DNA from: Oncomelania hupensis | Lineage: Eukaryota > Mollusca > Gastropoda > Littorinimorpha > Pomatiopsidae | Direction of reading: 5' to 3' | Assembly: GCA_036898135.1 (NCBI GenBank) | Contig: CM072522.1 | Location: 10,528,686 to 10,592,685 of the forward strand | Length of the DNA: 64,000 nt | In this document: one piece after another, positions 1-9,817 of the stretch | Numbering within the stretch: the first letter of the stretch is position 1 | Layout of the letters: the number at the start of each line of letters is the position of its first letter | Made by a program: the position numbers and the translations under genes | The notes under the pieces: model-generated | What the model saw: the letters and a program-made list of their open reading frames with translations, nothing else | The model's database searches: none | Told to the model about the DNA's origin: nothing

Positions 1-763
1 CGGAGGGATGGATGGAGGCTCCCCGGTGCTGTCCTGTGTTGCCATAGGAACGAAGAGTGACATGGAGGGGATGGGAAAATGGTGCACCAATAACTGTAAC
101 CGAGGTTACTGCCCTAAGAAGTTTTGTTCTTGTGACAACAACAATCCTACCGTAGATCCCTGGATTCAAAATAACAATAATCCTATTGCAGATTCCATGA
201 TGCAAAATAATAATCCTGCTGAAGATCCCAGGATGCAAAAAAATAATCCCGTTGAAGATCCCTGGACGCAAAATAATAATCCTGTTGAAGATCCCTGGAC
301 GCAAAATAATAATCCTGTTGAAGATCCATGGATGCAAAATAACAATCCTGCCGTAGATCCCTGGATGCAAAATAACAATCCTACCGTAGATCCCTGGGTG
401 GGAAATAACAATCCCACCGTAGATCCCTGGGTGGGAAATAACAATCCCACCGTAGATCCCTGGGTGGGAAATAACAATCCCACCGTAGATCCCTGGGTGG
501 GAAATAACAATCCCACCGTAGATCCCTGGATTGCGCCTCGGCCACAAAACGGGAACAGCGATCCTTGGATGAATCCGGAGGGATCGGATTCGGATTCCAC
601 TAGGGGAGCGGATCCTGAGGCGAACGGAGGGATGGACGGAGACTCTCAGGCGTTGTCCTGTGTTGCCATAGGAACGAAAGCTGACATGGAGGGGATGGGG
701 AAGTGGTGCACCAGCAACTGTAACCGGGGTTACTGCCCTGAGAAGTTTTGTTCTTGTGACTGA
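1..763 (+). CDS. Partial 3' exon: two six-Cys modules joined by a DPW-repeat linker
   Basis: The frame is open from the left edge to a TGA at 761-763. The first Met codon (8-10) lies inside a repeated stretch, so the true start is upstream of the window. The protein has a Cys-rich module (cysteines from base 35 to 133), about 175 residues of low-complexity linker built on NNNPxxDPW, and a second, nearly identical module ending at CSCD-stop. Both modules read C-x15-C-x3-C-x4-C-x4-C-x-C with a conserved GM-x-x-WC. The even cysteine number and polar linker suggest a secreted, disulfide-bonded protein. The same spacing occurs in the minus-strand gene near 62 kb, where it follows an AA15 LPMO-like C-terminus, so this is probably the tail of a related chitin-active or chitin-binding protein. 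That role is inference; no catalytic part is visible here. Confidence 0.75.
   Translation, partial: GGMDGGSPVLSCVAIGTKSDMEGMGKWCTNNCNRGYCPKKFCSCDNNNPTVDPWIQNNNNPIADSMMQNNNPAEDPRMQKNNPVEDPWTQNNNPVEDPWTQNNNPVEDPWMQNNNPAVDPWMQNNNPTVDPWVGNNNPTVDPWVGNNNPTVDPWVGNNNPTVDPWVGNNNPTVDPWIAPRPQNGNSDPWMNPEGSDSDSTRGADPEANGGMDGDSQALSCVAIGTKADMEGMGKWCTSNCNRGYCPEKFCSCD
137..532 (+). repeat. Coding 33-bp minisatellite (NNNPxxDPW repeat)
   Basis: About twelve tandem 33-bp units encode an 11-residue repeat. The last four full units are nearly identical at DNA level (NNNPTVDPWVG). The first units vary and one is a base triplet longer or shorter. Homogeneous units at the 3' side suggest recent slippage or unequal exchange within a coding exon. 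Confidence 0.9.
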
Positions 764-1470
764 CTTGACCGGTAGTGGGATTAAAACTCGTAGAACGTTG
801 GAGGAGTTAAAGCAGCAGATTATTGATATTTCTCTATACATATAAGCTTCGTCAGGAGTTTACAAGCCAACTTCAATAGTGTCCTTTTCTGTAAGCACCG
901 GCGGTTCTCTATCTTTCAGCATATATATATACCCACCGCAATCTCTTTATTAAATGATTGAGAATTTGAACGTATGATGCTTCTATTATGACAGTGTGCG
1001 TGGCATGATTTATATAATTAATGTCCAATCCGCATGAGATAGTGAGTATGTGCCCCTGTGATCTTACATTTCCGTTTAGTGTAGGCCTATGTGCTTAGCG
1101 ATTTTTATATTCTTTTATGAACATATTTATCTAAAAGTCTTACGTTGTTGTATATTGATGCGATTATTGCTTGCCAACAGTGATTGTTATGTTGCAATAC
1201 CTTCTATCATGATTATGACACTGAACGTAAATCATGTGATAGGTATTTGTTTTCCCCATGTAACTTCTTATGATTACAGTTTTAAATGGTTAATTCAGTA
1301 ATGTCTTCTTGATATACTTTTATCCTGTTTTACTGTTTACTGTTTATTGTTGTTATACTGTCCTTTATCGTCTTGTAACATTTATATCTGGCACCACGTG
1401 TGAATTTCTCTTTGATTGAGATAATAAAGTGATCGTATTCGTATTCGTATATAAATATATATTAATGAAT
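764..1470 (+). other. Probable 3' UTR with poly(A) signal
   Basis: This AT-rich, non-coding stretch follows the stop of the Cys-rich gene. A canonical AATAAA lies at 1423-1428, preceded by T-rich sequence. I see no other gene or known repeat up to the (TTA) array at 1631. Confidence 0.5.
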
Positions 1471-1630
1471 ACAGTGTTTCATGATGATGACGAGGGATGG
1501 TGGGGGCAGATTGAATAGCACTTTTAAGTTTAACTGCACGTCTCGATGAGTATATGATCTTAGAACAGTGTTTAAGCAAACAGAACCCAGGCGAAACCCG
1601 CAAACCCCTCACATGCACATGGATAATGCA

Positions 1631-1639
1631 TTATTATTA

Positions 1640-1712
<73 letters not shown>
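1631..1712. repeat. (TTA)n microsatellite
   Basis: About 27 uninterrupted ATT/TTA triplets abut the 5' end of a 5S-derived SINE. The Asn and Leu runs predicted across it are artefacts. Confidence 0.95.
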
Positions 1713-2008
1713 GGGGTGTCGGATAGTGCAGTGGTTGGAGCACTCGCTACTGTGTCGAAAGTGAAGCACCGTCCGGTGCGGTTAGCACTTGGATGGGTGA
1801 CCGCTAAGGTGTGAAGCGACAAACAACAACGCCCCCAGTTGACTCAACTGTGATTGAGTACCTACTCTCTTGAGGGTGGGGAAGGTAAAGCAGCGAGGGA
1901 GAGAGTTGGGCATCACCCTCATTACGCTGGCCCAAGATAAGTGTGATCTCCAACATCACGCTCCCCTACGGCCACAAGGCTATGGGACTACCTTTACCTT
2001 TCTTTTTT
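1713..2008 (+). mobile_element. 5S-rRNA-derived SINE, copy 1 (type I head)
   Basis: Bases 1758-1804 match the internal promoter of 5S rRNA: an aagtgaagcaccgtc block followed by cttggatgggtgaccgc. The preceding head contains TAGTGCAGTGG, which fits a tRNA A box (TRGCNNAGTGG), so the head looks chimeric. The body contains ggggaaggtaaagcagcgag and ends in a pyrimidine/TTA tail. A second copy with about 90% visible identity lies at 50083-50375. Confidence 0.8.
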
Positions 2009-2022
2009 TTTTATTATTATTA

Positions 2023-2104
<82 letters not shown>
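2009..2104. repeat. (TTA)n microsatellite, SINE tail
   Basis: T-rich sequence passes into about 30 TTA triplets with one TTG interruption. It directly follows the SINE body, so it probably grew from the SINE's 3' tail. Confidence 0.9.
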
Positions 2105-2105
<1 letters not shown>

Positions 2106-2164
2106 ATAGCCCTGGCCATCATCACACTATCAGAAGCCAGTGAAGCCGGCTAACAAAACAGACC

Positions 2165-2300
2165 TGTTCCATGTGGAAGTGAGCCCAAAGCTCGGCGATC
2201 TGTAACCAACATACACACTCACATGTTACAGACACACCTTCATACGCAACAAACACATAGTCATTACTCGAACATGACTGACGCCAAGGCAAGTCGCTAG
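2165..2300. repeat. Dispersed repeat fragment (also at 28.6 and 47.0 kb)
   Basis: The block cggcgatctgtaaccaac, then cactcacatgttacagac, recurs at 28605-28690 in the same orientation and at 46935-46985 inverted. The parent element is not recognisable from these pieces. Confidence 0.55.
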
Positions 2301-2324
2301 TAGAAGCCGGCAATGAAATTGAAA

Positions 2325-2427
2325 TTGTATTTTTAGAAAGTTTTAGATGAGACTGAATCCAGTACCATTATTGAAGGGAAGATGGAAACAGGATTTGCCC
2401 GGAGCAAACCCTCGGTGATCTTTGAAA
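2325..2427 (-). mobile_element. tRNA-type SINE fragment (family B)
   Basis: The words gatgagactgaatccagtacc and gatttgcccggagcaaaccc correspond, inverted and diverged, to the body of the + strand SINE at 16325-16560. Only the 3' body is present. Confidence 0.4.
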
Positions 2428-2476
2428 GGTCTGGCATTTCCTATACCCAGCACATCACCAAGAACGAAGTCTGACA
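2428..2476 (+). mobile_element. GGATA-tailed LINE, left piece split by the hAT insertion
   Basis: The words catttcct...cagcacatcaccaag and aacgaagtctgaca continue the RT C-terminal sequence that resumes at 5632 beyond the hAT element. The same order is intact in the minus-strand copy at 6521-6960. TGACA at 2472-2476 is the left target duplication. Confidence 0.65.
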
Positions 2477-2943
2477 CACAGGCGGCGGAAGCTGCTCGGG
2501 ATTGGGGGGGGGGGGGCACACACACATTTTATTCACTGACATCAGGACTGGACCTTGGAAAAGTCGAGAGGGGAGGTTACAGATTCAGCGAAGGCGCGAA
2601 GCGCCGAGCCTTCTAGGGGAGTCCGGTGGCATGCTCCCCCGGAAATTTTTTTTTTCAAGGATGCAAATTGGTGCAATCTGGTGCAATCTGAACCTTGAAA
2701 AAGCCATTTGTGATGGTCTGGGACTTTGAGCTTTTTGAACAATTGAACTGACAAACTCTGGGGTACAAAAATTATCCTCTGCCCCTCCCTTAAAAAAACC
2801 AACAACAACACACACACACAAACATTTATTTATCAGCAGAGATGTTTTGTATACTATTATTATTCACTACTTTTTGTTGATCGTTAACGGTATAAAGCTT
2901 TACCTTGTAGTTTATGAACATCACCGCCCTGCTTTCATTTAAT

Positions 2944-3843
2944 TCAGTCTTGCTGCACTAGGTTCCTCGGCATTAGTACCATTTGTGAATTGTATCTTCT
3001 GGCAAAACAGTTCACTGCCTCTTTGAAGTCAATATCAACATCCCTGTGCACTTTCAGTAAAGCAAGTCCATTGAGTCTCTGTTGCCCCATTGTAGAGCGC
3101 AGGTAGTTTTTCAGGTTGCGCAACTGACTGTTTGAACGCTCACACTCGGCAGTAGTGACAGGCAGGGTGCAAAGGTTCTTTAGCATGATGAACAGGTTGG
3201 GATAAAAATCCCTGTCACAATGTTTCAGTGCTTCTGATGCCGTGGATGGGATGATAGCTGTCGCATTCTCAGCAGCACTTCGCCATTTGCAAACCCACCG
3301 TTGGTATTCTGCATCAAGGGTAGCGTTGTCTGGTAGGTCAGACTCCCACAACATTGCCAGTGTCTTCACCCCTTCTGGAACCTGCATGAAACCATCCTGG
3401 TTGTCTATTAAAGTGCTTGGCACCAGACAGAGACCATCAACTGCTAGGCCAGCATTTTTGAACCTCGAGTCCAATTCGGTTGACAGGTGTTCCAAGAAAG
3501 GAATGGCAATGCTAATCTTGAAATATTCTTCTGGAGTGGCCGCAGATTGGTTGTCACGGAGAGTCTGTCGGGATGCTTGACGAGGAACAATAACACCAGT
3601 TGTCAAAGCATTTGCCATTTTGCTGACTTCACCAAACCAGGCAACGAACGCTGTGTCGACATCTCTTCTAATAGAAGACATGCAGTTACTGACCTCTTTG
3701 ATTTCCCAGTAGGCATCGACAACATCTTTTGTCCTTTTCTGCAGCTTCACTGTCAAGGGTTTCCATTTCAACGATGTTTTTGGACGATTCAGCGATGGTC
3801 GTTTCAATGGATGTTCGTTACAACGAATTGTCATAATTATCAA
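2944..3843 (-). pseudogene. hAT transposase C-terminal half (52-kDa-repressor-like)
   Basis: This is 299 residues of open frame ending in the hAT dimerisation region: FYPNLFIMLK, then TTAECERSNSQLRNLKNYLR and MGQQRLNGLALL. The N-terminal BED/TTF-type zinc finger and most of the RNase-H-like core are missing, and nothing upstream on this strand extends it. The sequence style resembles DUF4371 proteins annotated as 52 kDa repressor of the inhibitor of the protein kinase-like. Residues are well conserved with no internal stop, so decay is recent or 5' truncation is the main defect. Confidence 0.7.
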
Positions 3844-4310
3844 CTTAACATCTTAATTAATATTTCTAAAAAGTCGTTTTTGGTGGATTAGGGCAGTATC
3901 AAGGTGAAGGTGCTGGAAGAGGCTTGCGGCCAGAACAAGAAAATATGGCTGCATTTACTAATTTAGGCTTAGGGGTTGGGTTACTTGGTCGTTTCAACGG
4001 AAAAACGCTTTGAACGTTTCAACGGATCCCTTGAAATGGATTTCCGTTGAATTGACTATAAATAACTCTTTGTACGTTGGACCAAAAGTGACTAAAAACT
4101 GCAATGTTTTAAAAACAATTTAAAAAAATTGAAACTCTTTGCATTTAAAAAAAATTCAATTTTTTTTTAATTTGGAGTCCAGAACCCAGGTATCCCCTCT
4201 CCTCCCTCTGGGTCCGGCCCTGGACATTTACTCCAAATAATTTGAACTATTTTCATAGACACTATGTGAGAGAGAGAAAAAAGATATATACTATATTTCT
4301 ACAACTGTGC

Positions 4311-4315
<5 letters not shown>

Positions 4316-4365
<50 letters not shown>
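4316..4365. repeat. (GA)n microsatellite
   Basis: More than 20 AG dinucleotides are followed by a G-rich run, lying between the two transposase remnants. The 3844-4315 stretch holds no gene I can support. Confidence 0.9.
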
Positions 4366-4367
<2 letters not shown>

Positions 4368-4467
4368 GGGGGGGAGGGTAGAGAGAAAGGGAGAGAAACT
4401 GACCTGGCAATGTTGATCCATCACAGTAACAAAAACAGCAGTCATGCATGTCATTTGGCATGGGAAA

Positions 4468-5480
4468 TTACACCGTTAATTTTTCAAAGTATGCCTGACG
4501 GCGTTCATTTGTATTGATAAATTCGTAAGCAGTTTGCGCTAGGTCTAGTTGATCTACTTTGTCTTTGAACACATGCATTATAAGACATTTATTTAGACGC
4601 TCCTGCGTCATCGTTGCCCGAAGGTATGTTTTTACCCGCTTTAGGGCTGAAAAACTGCGTTCAGCCGTTGCAGTTGTGGTTGGGATGGTGAAGTACAGTC
4701 TGAGAAGTTTATCCACTTCACTCAGCATCCGTCGCACAGTGTCAGAAGCTTTCAGTTCATCCGGCAGTGCTTGGAAGATGGTGATCCTAGAGTTAGCCGC
4801 CTCCTGGTGTCACCCGGTGCATGTGGGAGGATTCTTGCTGAGTTTTGAGTCTGTCCAAGTCGATGTCAGCGGAATATGTATCTTTGATTTCTTGAGGAAT
4901 TTTTGGTCTCTTCCCTGCTGCTCCATCACTTAGAAGAACTTAAATTTTCCTTGGTATGTCGAGAGCTATTTGATCAAACCGGCTCTTTAAATGTTCTTTG
5001 ATGTTGTCAATGGCCTCACAGTATTGCTGTCTGTAGTAAGCAGATGGACAAGAGTAGCTGTGACCCTGTGAGCCATCGTCCAGTCTTCGTGGAGGCTGCT
5101 TCTGTGTAGGAACGCAGGGCTCATCACACAAATTTGCAGCTTTCGTTGTGATGTCAGCAAAAAATGTCTTATAACAATCTTCATGCCGCATGCTTTCCAG
5201 TGTTCTCAGACAAATGTCAGCAGCGTTTACTGCGTCATCACAAGTCGTTTGTTTTCTTTGAAGAACTGTCACCAGCTTTTCATTCACAGCAAGGATCTCA
5301 TCTTTGAATCTTTTTGCAACTCCTGACACATGACCCTGAAAATTACTCGCCCCGTCGTAGGCCTGGCCCCTGCAGTTTTGCACTGGCAAGTCAAGTCTGA
5401 TCAAGCAGTCCTTCAGTGCTTTGAAAATGGTCTCAGCACAGATATTGTTAACTTGCATCAGTCCAGAGAAAGGGGGAAAA
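4468..5480 (-). pseudogene. hAT transposase remnant (ZMYM1/DUF4371-like)
   Basis: Reading from 5480 down, the frame carries CRGQAYDGASNFQGHVSGVA, a hallmark of ZMYM1-like hAT transposases, but the following HCxxHxLNL segment is missing. An in-frame TAA lies near 4940 and the frame then shifts. The dimerisation region follows at 4737-4468 (TTTATAERSFSALKRVKTYL, RATMTQERLN). At least one stop, one frameshift and one internal deletion make it non-functional. Confidence 0.7.
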
Positions 5481-5631
5481 TATTGGTTTTGAACCTCCAA
5501 ATAATGTTTTTTGAGGGGCTGAATATTGGGGGGGGGGGCAAATGTATAGGTTTGCCCCCCCAATATTTTTCTGGAGGGGGCCAGTGCCCCCCTTGCCCCC
5601 CCCCCCCCCCCCCCCGCTTCCGCCGCCTGTG

Positions 5632-5968
5632 TGACAGACCATCACACATGCCATTGGACAACACGATGACATGCTCACAGTGGTGAAGAAACGGAAACTC
5701 CGATGGTATGGCCACGTCACCAGAGCATCAGGCCTTGCAAAAACCATCCTGCAAGGCACGGTGCAAAGAGGCAGAAGGAGAGAGACAGAAAAAGAGGTGG
5801 GAGGACAACATTCGAGAATGGACTGGTTTGACACTGAACGAAGCCATCAGGGCTGCTGAGGACAGAGAAAGATGGAGTATGCTGGTTAAACGATCATCGG
5901 TGGTGCCCCTACGACCTCCGGGTTACGGGACAGGATAGGATAGGATAGGATAGGATAGGATAGGATAG
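5632..5968 (+). mobile_element. Non-LTR retrotransposon 3' end with (GGATA)n tail, copy 1
   Basis: The reading frame encodes a recurrent RT C-terminal tail (KKRKLRWYGHVTRASGLAKT, then REWTGLTLNEAIRAAEDRE). It ends at PPGYGTG and runs straight into six to seven GGATA units at 5932-5968. Two further copies at 6521-6960 and 30130-30440 share the same 3' end and pentanucleotide tail but differ in 5' length, the pattern of target-primed reverse transcription. A small indel near 5775 breaks the frame. Confidence 0.8.
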
Positions 5969-5987
5969 GAATAATAATAATAATACA

Positions 5988-6085
<98 letters not shown>
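5969..6085. repeat. (TAA)n microsatellite
   Basis: AAT/TAA triplets, with one ACA break, extend directly from the GGATA tail of the LINE. Confidence 0.9.
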
Positions 6086-6086
<1 letters not shown>

Positions 6087-6107
6087 GTTGATGATAAATA
6101 CGATATT

Positions 6108-6440
6108 GATAGTTAAAGGTGTCCCAGTAACCTTTCAGTCGCTGGGCAGGGAGGCTTTGGGGACCTCATTTTTCTCTGGGCCAGCTTAATGAGGGTGATG
6201 CCAATCTCCTCTCCCTCGCTGCTTTACCTTCCCCGGTTCTAAACAGATCCAGCTACCCTTTCACAGCTGGGCGGAACTGGAGCGTGTCGTGCCTTTGTAT
6301 CAGTATTTTTGTGTTGCATGATGGTTGCCTTTCAAGCATGGTCGCCCATCCAAGTACTAACCTTGCCCGACGTTGCTTAACATGAAACATGGCTAGCGTG
6401 TGCCCAAACCCCTACACTCCTGCTCCACCGCAACAACAAC
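6108..6440 (-). mobile_element. 5S-rRNA-derived SINE, copy 3 (type II head)
   Basis: On the minus strand, 6384-6340 reads catgttaagcaacgtcgggc and then ggttagtacttggatgggcg. This is the closest match in the window to the 5S rRNA intermediate element and C box. The body shares ggggaaggtaaagcagcgag and gatgccaatctcc with the other copies. The head lacks the tRNA-like A box seen in copies 1 and 2 and starts with ttgggcacacgctagcc. Confidence 0.8.
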
Positions 6441-6449
6441 AACAACAAC

Positions 6450-6520
<71 letters not shown>
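6441..6520. repeat. (CAA)n(TAA)n microsatellite
   Basis: A CAA run passes into a TAA run between the inverted SINE and the LINE 3' tail. Confidence 0.9.
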
Positions 6521-6960
6521 CCTATCCTATCCTATCATGTCCCGTAACCCGGAGGTTGTAGGGGCACCACAGATGATCGTTTAACCAGCATACTCCATCT
6601 TTCTCTGTCCTCAGCAGCCCTGATGGTTTCGCTCAGTGTCAAACCAGTCCATTCTCGAATGTTGTCCTCCCACCTCTTTTTCGGTCTCCCTCTTCTTCTA
6701 CCTCCTTGCACTGTGCCTTGCAGAATGGTCTTTGCAAGGCCTGATGATCTGGTGACGTGGCCATACCATCGGAGTTTCCGTTTCTTCACCACTGTGAGCA
6801 GGTCATCGTGTTGTCCAATGGGTTGTGTTATGGTCTGTCGGACTTCGTCGTTGGTGATGTGTTGAGGAAATGCCCAGAAGTCTTCTGTAGCACCTCATCT
6901 CCATGCTTTGTATTCTTCGTTGTAGATCTGCTGTGAGGGTCCATGCTTCGCAAGCATATA
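6521..6960 (-). mobile_element. Non-LTR retrotransposon 3' end, copy 2
   Basis: The tail CCTAT repeats lie at 6521-6535. The minus-strand frame to 6792 encodes the KKRKLRWYGHV...PPGYGT tail. Upstream, in another frame, lies LYACEAWTLTADLQRRIQSM (6960-6850), an RT-proximal region of the same LINE type. A frameshift near 6800 separates them. The 5' end is truncated at the (TAA) array. Confidence 0.8.
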
Positions 6961-6965
6961 GGAAG

Positions 6966-7115
<150 letters not shown>

Positions 7116-7295
7116 TGTGCAACAATACATTCACGATTGTGTTTCACATGCTTCGTTTTGACTGTCTGTCCTCTCTCATTCTGGCCGTCACTCAGTTACT
7201 CTTTCTTTGTGTGAGCTTGGGTATGCTCTTATTGTCTGGTTATTATGTTCTATTTTATTTGGCTTTTTCTCTGCAAATCTGACCTTACTCTTGAG

Positions 7296-7296
<1 letters not shown>

Positions 7297-7327
<31 letters not shown>

Positions 7328-7470
7328 GGAGGGAGGGAGGGGGAAAAGGGGAGTGGTCTAAAAGAATAGTTCACAAAAAAACTCCAACCCCTCTTTTCAC
7401 CCCCCAACCACCAGAGAGAGAGAGAGAGAGAGAGCAAGAGAGAGAGAGAGAGAGAGAGAGTGGAGGGAGA
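7297..7470. repeat. Poly-G run and (GA)n tract
   Basis: About 30 G residues at 7297-7326 are followed by GGA-rich sequence and two AG tracts (7412-7460). Such runs are prone to assembly error. No gene is supported between 7113 and 7637. Confidence 0.9.
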
Positions 7471-7637
7471 AAGAGCAGAAGGAAGGGAGCGGGAGGGGGA
7501 TCAATTTTGTGAACCCTACTAAATCTAATCATTCCTAGGTAACAAAAAGACTTGACATAATTGCTTTTGTGAACCACACAGAAACGACTTTCAAAGCAAA
7601 CTCGGGTTATTGGCAATGCAGAACCGAGTGATACATA

Positions 7638-9154
7638 AGGGGTCTTTCGGAACGGGTAAAAGTGAAAGTGATTGTGTGTTCGTTTCGTCCAACGAGAGGC
7701 ACGCCGGGAGATTCTTACGCCGCGTTACGAAACGAAACGAACGTGTTTCTGTGCGCTTTCGATTCCAGTACCTAGTTTCGTTGTGATTTTATTGAGCACA
7801 CACAGGGCAGGCCCAGAGGCAGAGCACTATTATGCCTACGTAAGGCTTCTTCTAACAAATCATTATTTGACACGAATGTAACGATTAGGTTGAACTTTAA
7901 AGATGGATTAGTGCTCTAACATTGAAGATATTTTACATTCTAGCTTCGAGTTTCATTTTTGTCACATAAAACAGTTTTTGGACTGCTGATTGGTGATACA
8001 GAATAGATAGATTCTAGACAGCCATGACGGCTTTTCAGTAGCTCGTTTGAAAATACGTTTTAAGTCTGAGACCGAGTTTAGATCCCCATTATTCCTTCTA
8101 AAATGGTTGAGTACTGTACCATATACAAATTCAAATCATTTTTGGACATTTTACAAACGATTTAATAACCAAAATGTACTCACTAACATTAGTTCGTGGA
8201 AATCAGGTTTTCCACGAAGTTTTATTCCTTGTGGTAGGCAGACTTCGTGACCTTTCACCACGGGAAGTTAAAGCGTCACATAAATTGCTGACGTCACAAC
8301 AATAAGTAGTCCCGATTCACATTCACTTTCACTTTCACGCGCTTTATCTAACTTAGCTTCCATGCATTGTGTCCCTTGTTATACTTATTTACTGTCGACT
8401 ACTGTTTCATTCACAATATTGTTGCTGGGCTATTAGGGATCTTTCGAAAGCGGGTGAAAGTGAAAGTGAATGTGAATCGGGACTACTTATTGTTGTGACG
8501 TCAGCAATTTATGTGACGCTTTAACTTCCCGTGGTGAAAGGTCACGAAGTCTGCCTACCACAAGGAATAAAACTTCGTGGAAAACCTGATTTCCACGAAC
8601 TAATGTTAGTGAGTACATTTTGGTTATTAAATCGTTTGTAAAATGTCCAAAAATGATTTGAATTTGTATATGGTACAGTACTCAACCATTTTAGAAGGAA
8701 TAATGGGGATCTAAACTCGGTCTCAGACTTAAAACGTATTTTCAAACGAGCTACTGAAAAGCCGTCATGGCTGTCTAGAATCTATCTATTCTGTATCACC
8801 AATCAGCAGTCCAAAAACTGTTTTATGTGACAAAAATGAAACTCGAAGCTAGAATGTAAAATATCTTCAATGTTAGAGCACTAATCCATCTTTAAAGTTC
8901 AACCTAATCGTTACATTCGTGTCAAATCATGATTTGTTAGAAGAAGCCTTACGTAGGCATAATAGTGCTCTGCCTCTGGGCCTGCCCTGTGTGTGCTCAA
9001 TAAAATCACAACGAAACTAGGTGCTGGAATCGAAAGCGCACAGAAACACGTTCGTTTCGTTTCGTAACGCGGCGTAAGAATCTCCCGGCGTGCCTCTCGT
9101 TGGACGAAACGAACACACAATCACTTTCACTTTTACCCGTTCCGAAAGACCCCT
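7638..9154. mobile_element. 1.5-kb palindrome: two inverted copies of one short DNA transposon
   Basis: Every position p in 7638-8345 pairs with 16792-p in the other arm without any indel, giving two ~708-bp arms and a ~100-bp loop (8346-8446). The few differences I found (for example 8339/8453 and in the 7768/9024 area) imply about 99% arm identity. The outer ends read AGGGGTCTTTCGGAACGGG. The right copy also has an inner end at 8433-8455 (TTAGGGATCTTTCGAAAGCG), so 8433-9154 looks like a complete ~720-bp element. The left copy has lost part of that inner terminus. Arms carry repeated GTGAAAGTGAAAGTG next to the ends. No long coding frame exists; the mirrored ORFs of 67-70 codons are by-products of the symmetry. 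The superfamily is not assigned. Confidence 0.85.
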
Positions 9155-9194
9155 ATTGTCTAAGGCAAGTACTTCTACAAAACGTTAAATAACG

Positions 9195-9615
9195 CGAACC
9201 TCCGATCGGCAAGGTGGAATATAAAGTCGTCACTTCAAATCAGCCAGTCAGATCGCACTTCGCCACCTCAAATCGGCAAGGCAGATCGCACGTTGTCACT
9301 TACAAATCGGCAAGTCCGATATCACTACGTCGCCACTTCAAATCGGCAAGCAAAAGCACGTTTCCACTTCAAATTAGCGTGCCAGATTGCACGTCGCAAT
9401 TTCAAATCAGCAAGTCAGATCCCACGTCGCCACCTCAAATCGGCAAGGCTGATCGCACGTCGTCACTTAAAATCGGCAAGTCAGATCAGATCATCACCTC
9501 AAATCGACAAGACAGAACGCACGTTACCACTTCAAATCGGCAAGGCAGAATACTTTCCAATTTAGTCGGCAACTTTTAAACGCTTCGCCATATAATTCGG
9601 CAAGTCGGGCAACAA
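9195..9615. repeat. Degenerate tandem repeat, ~35-40 bp unit
   Basis: About ten imperfect units share CACTTCAAATCGGCAAG followed by G/TCAGATCGCACGT. It runs from just after the palindrome to 9615. Open frames through it are driven by the period and are not genes. Confidence 0.85.
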
Positions 9616-9817
9616 TTCGTCAATTCTCTAGCGGCTAGACAGAACAGACTGCTAACAGTCCAGACTTTTTTTTTAAACACAGCCACTTAATTATTATAAT
9701 GGATCGCAATAACCCTAAAGAGAAGGTCGGTTCCTTTAAAGAGGAAGGGTCTACATGTATATCTAGCCTTTTTGTTGTTGTTGACAACTACAGATTTTAA
9801 AAATATTTTTTGTCTGA

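Larger units (their letters stand above)
2477..5631 (-). mobile_element. hAT-type DNA transposon, 3.2 kb, decayed
   Basis: The ends are inverted repeats: CACAGGCGGCGGAAGC at 2477-2492 and its complement ending at 5631, each followed inward by a G/C run. TGACA flanks both sides (2472-2476, 5632-5636), and the flanks join into continuous LINE sequence, which fixes the borders. Inside are two minus-strand reading frames with hAT C-terminal dimerisation motifs, at 5470-4468 and 3843-2944. Two C-termini of different sequence mean the element is composite or nested. A second hAT-like terminus (minus strand, AGGGCCGGACCCAG) lies near 4210-4222. The 5-bp duplication is shorter than the usual 8 bp of hAT. 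Not autonomous as it stands. Confidence 0.75.

Noticed and set aside
166..600. Minus-strand ORF of 144 codons opposite the Cys-rich gene
   Set aside because: It is the antisense shadow of the 33-bp coding repeat.
1713..1804. 5S rRNA gene
   Set aside because: Only the internal promoter region matches 5S rRNA; the rest is SINE body and the 5' end differs.
7672..9120. Two pairs of identical small proteins on opposite strands
   Set aside because: They are mirror images created by the palindrome arms, without family support.
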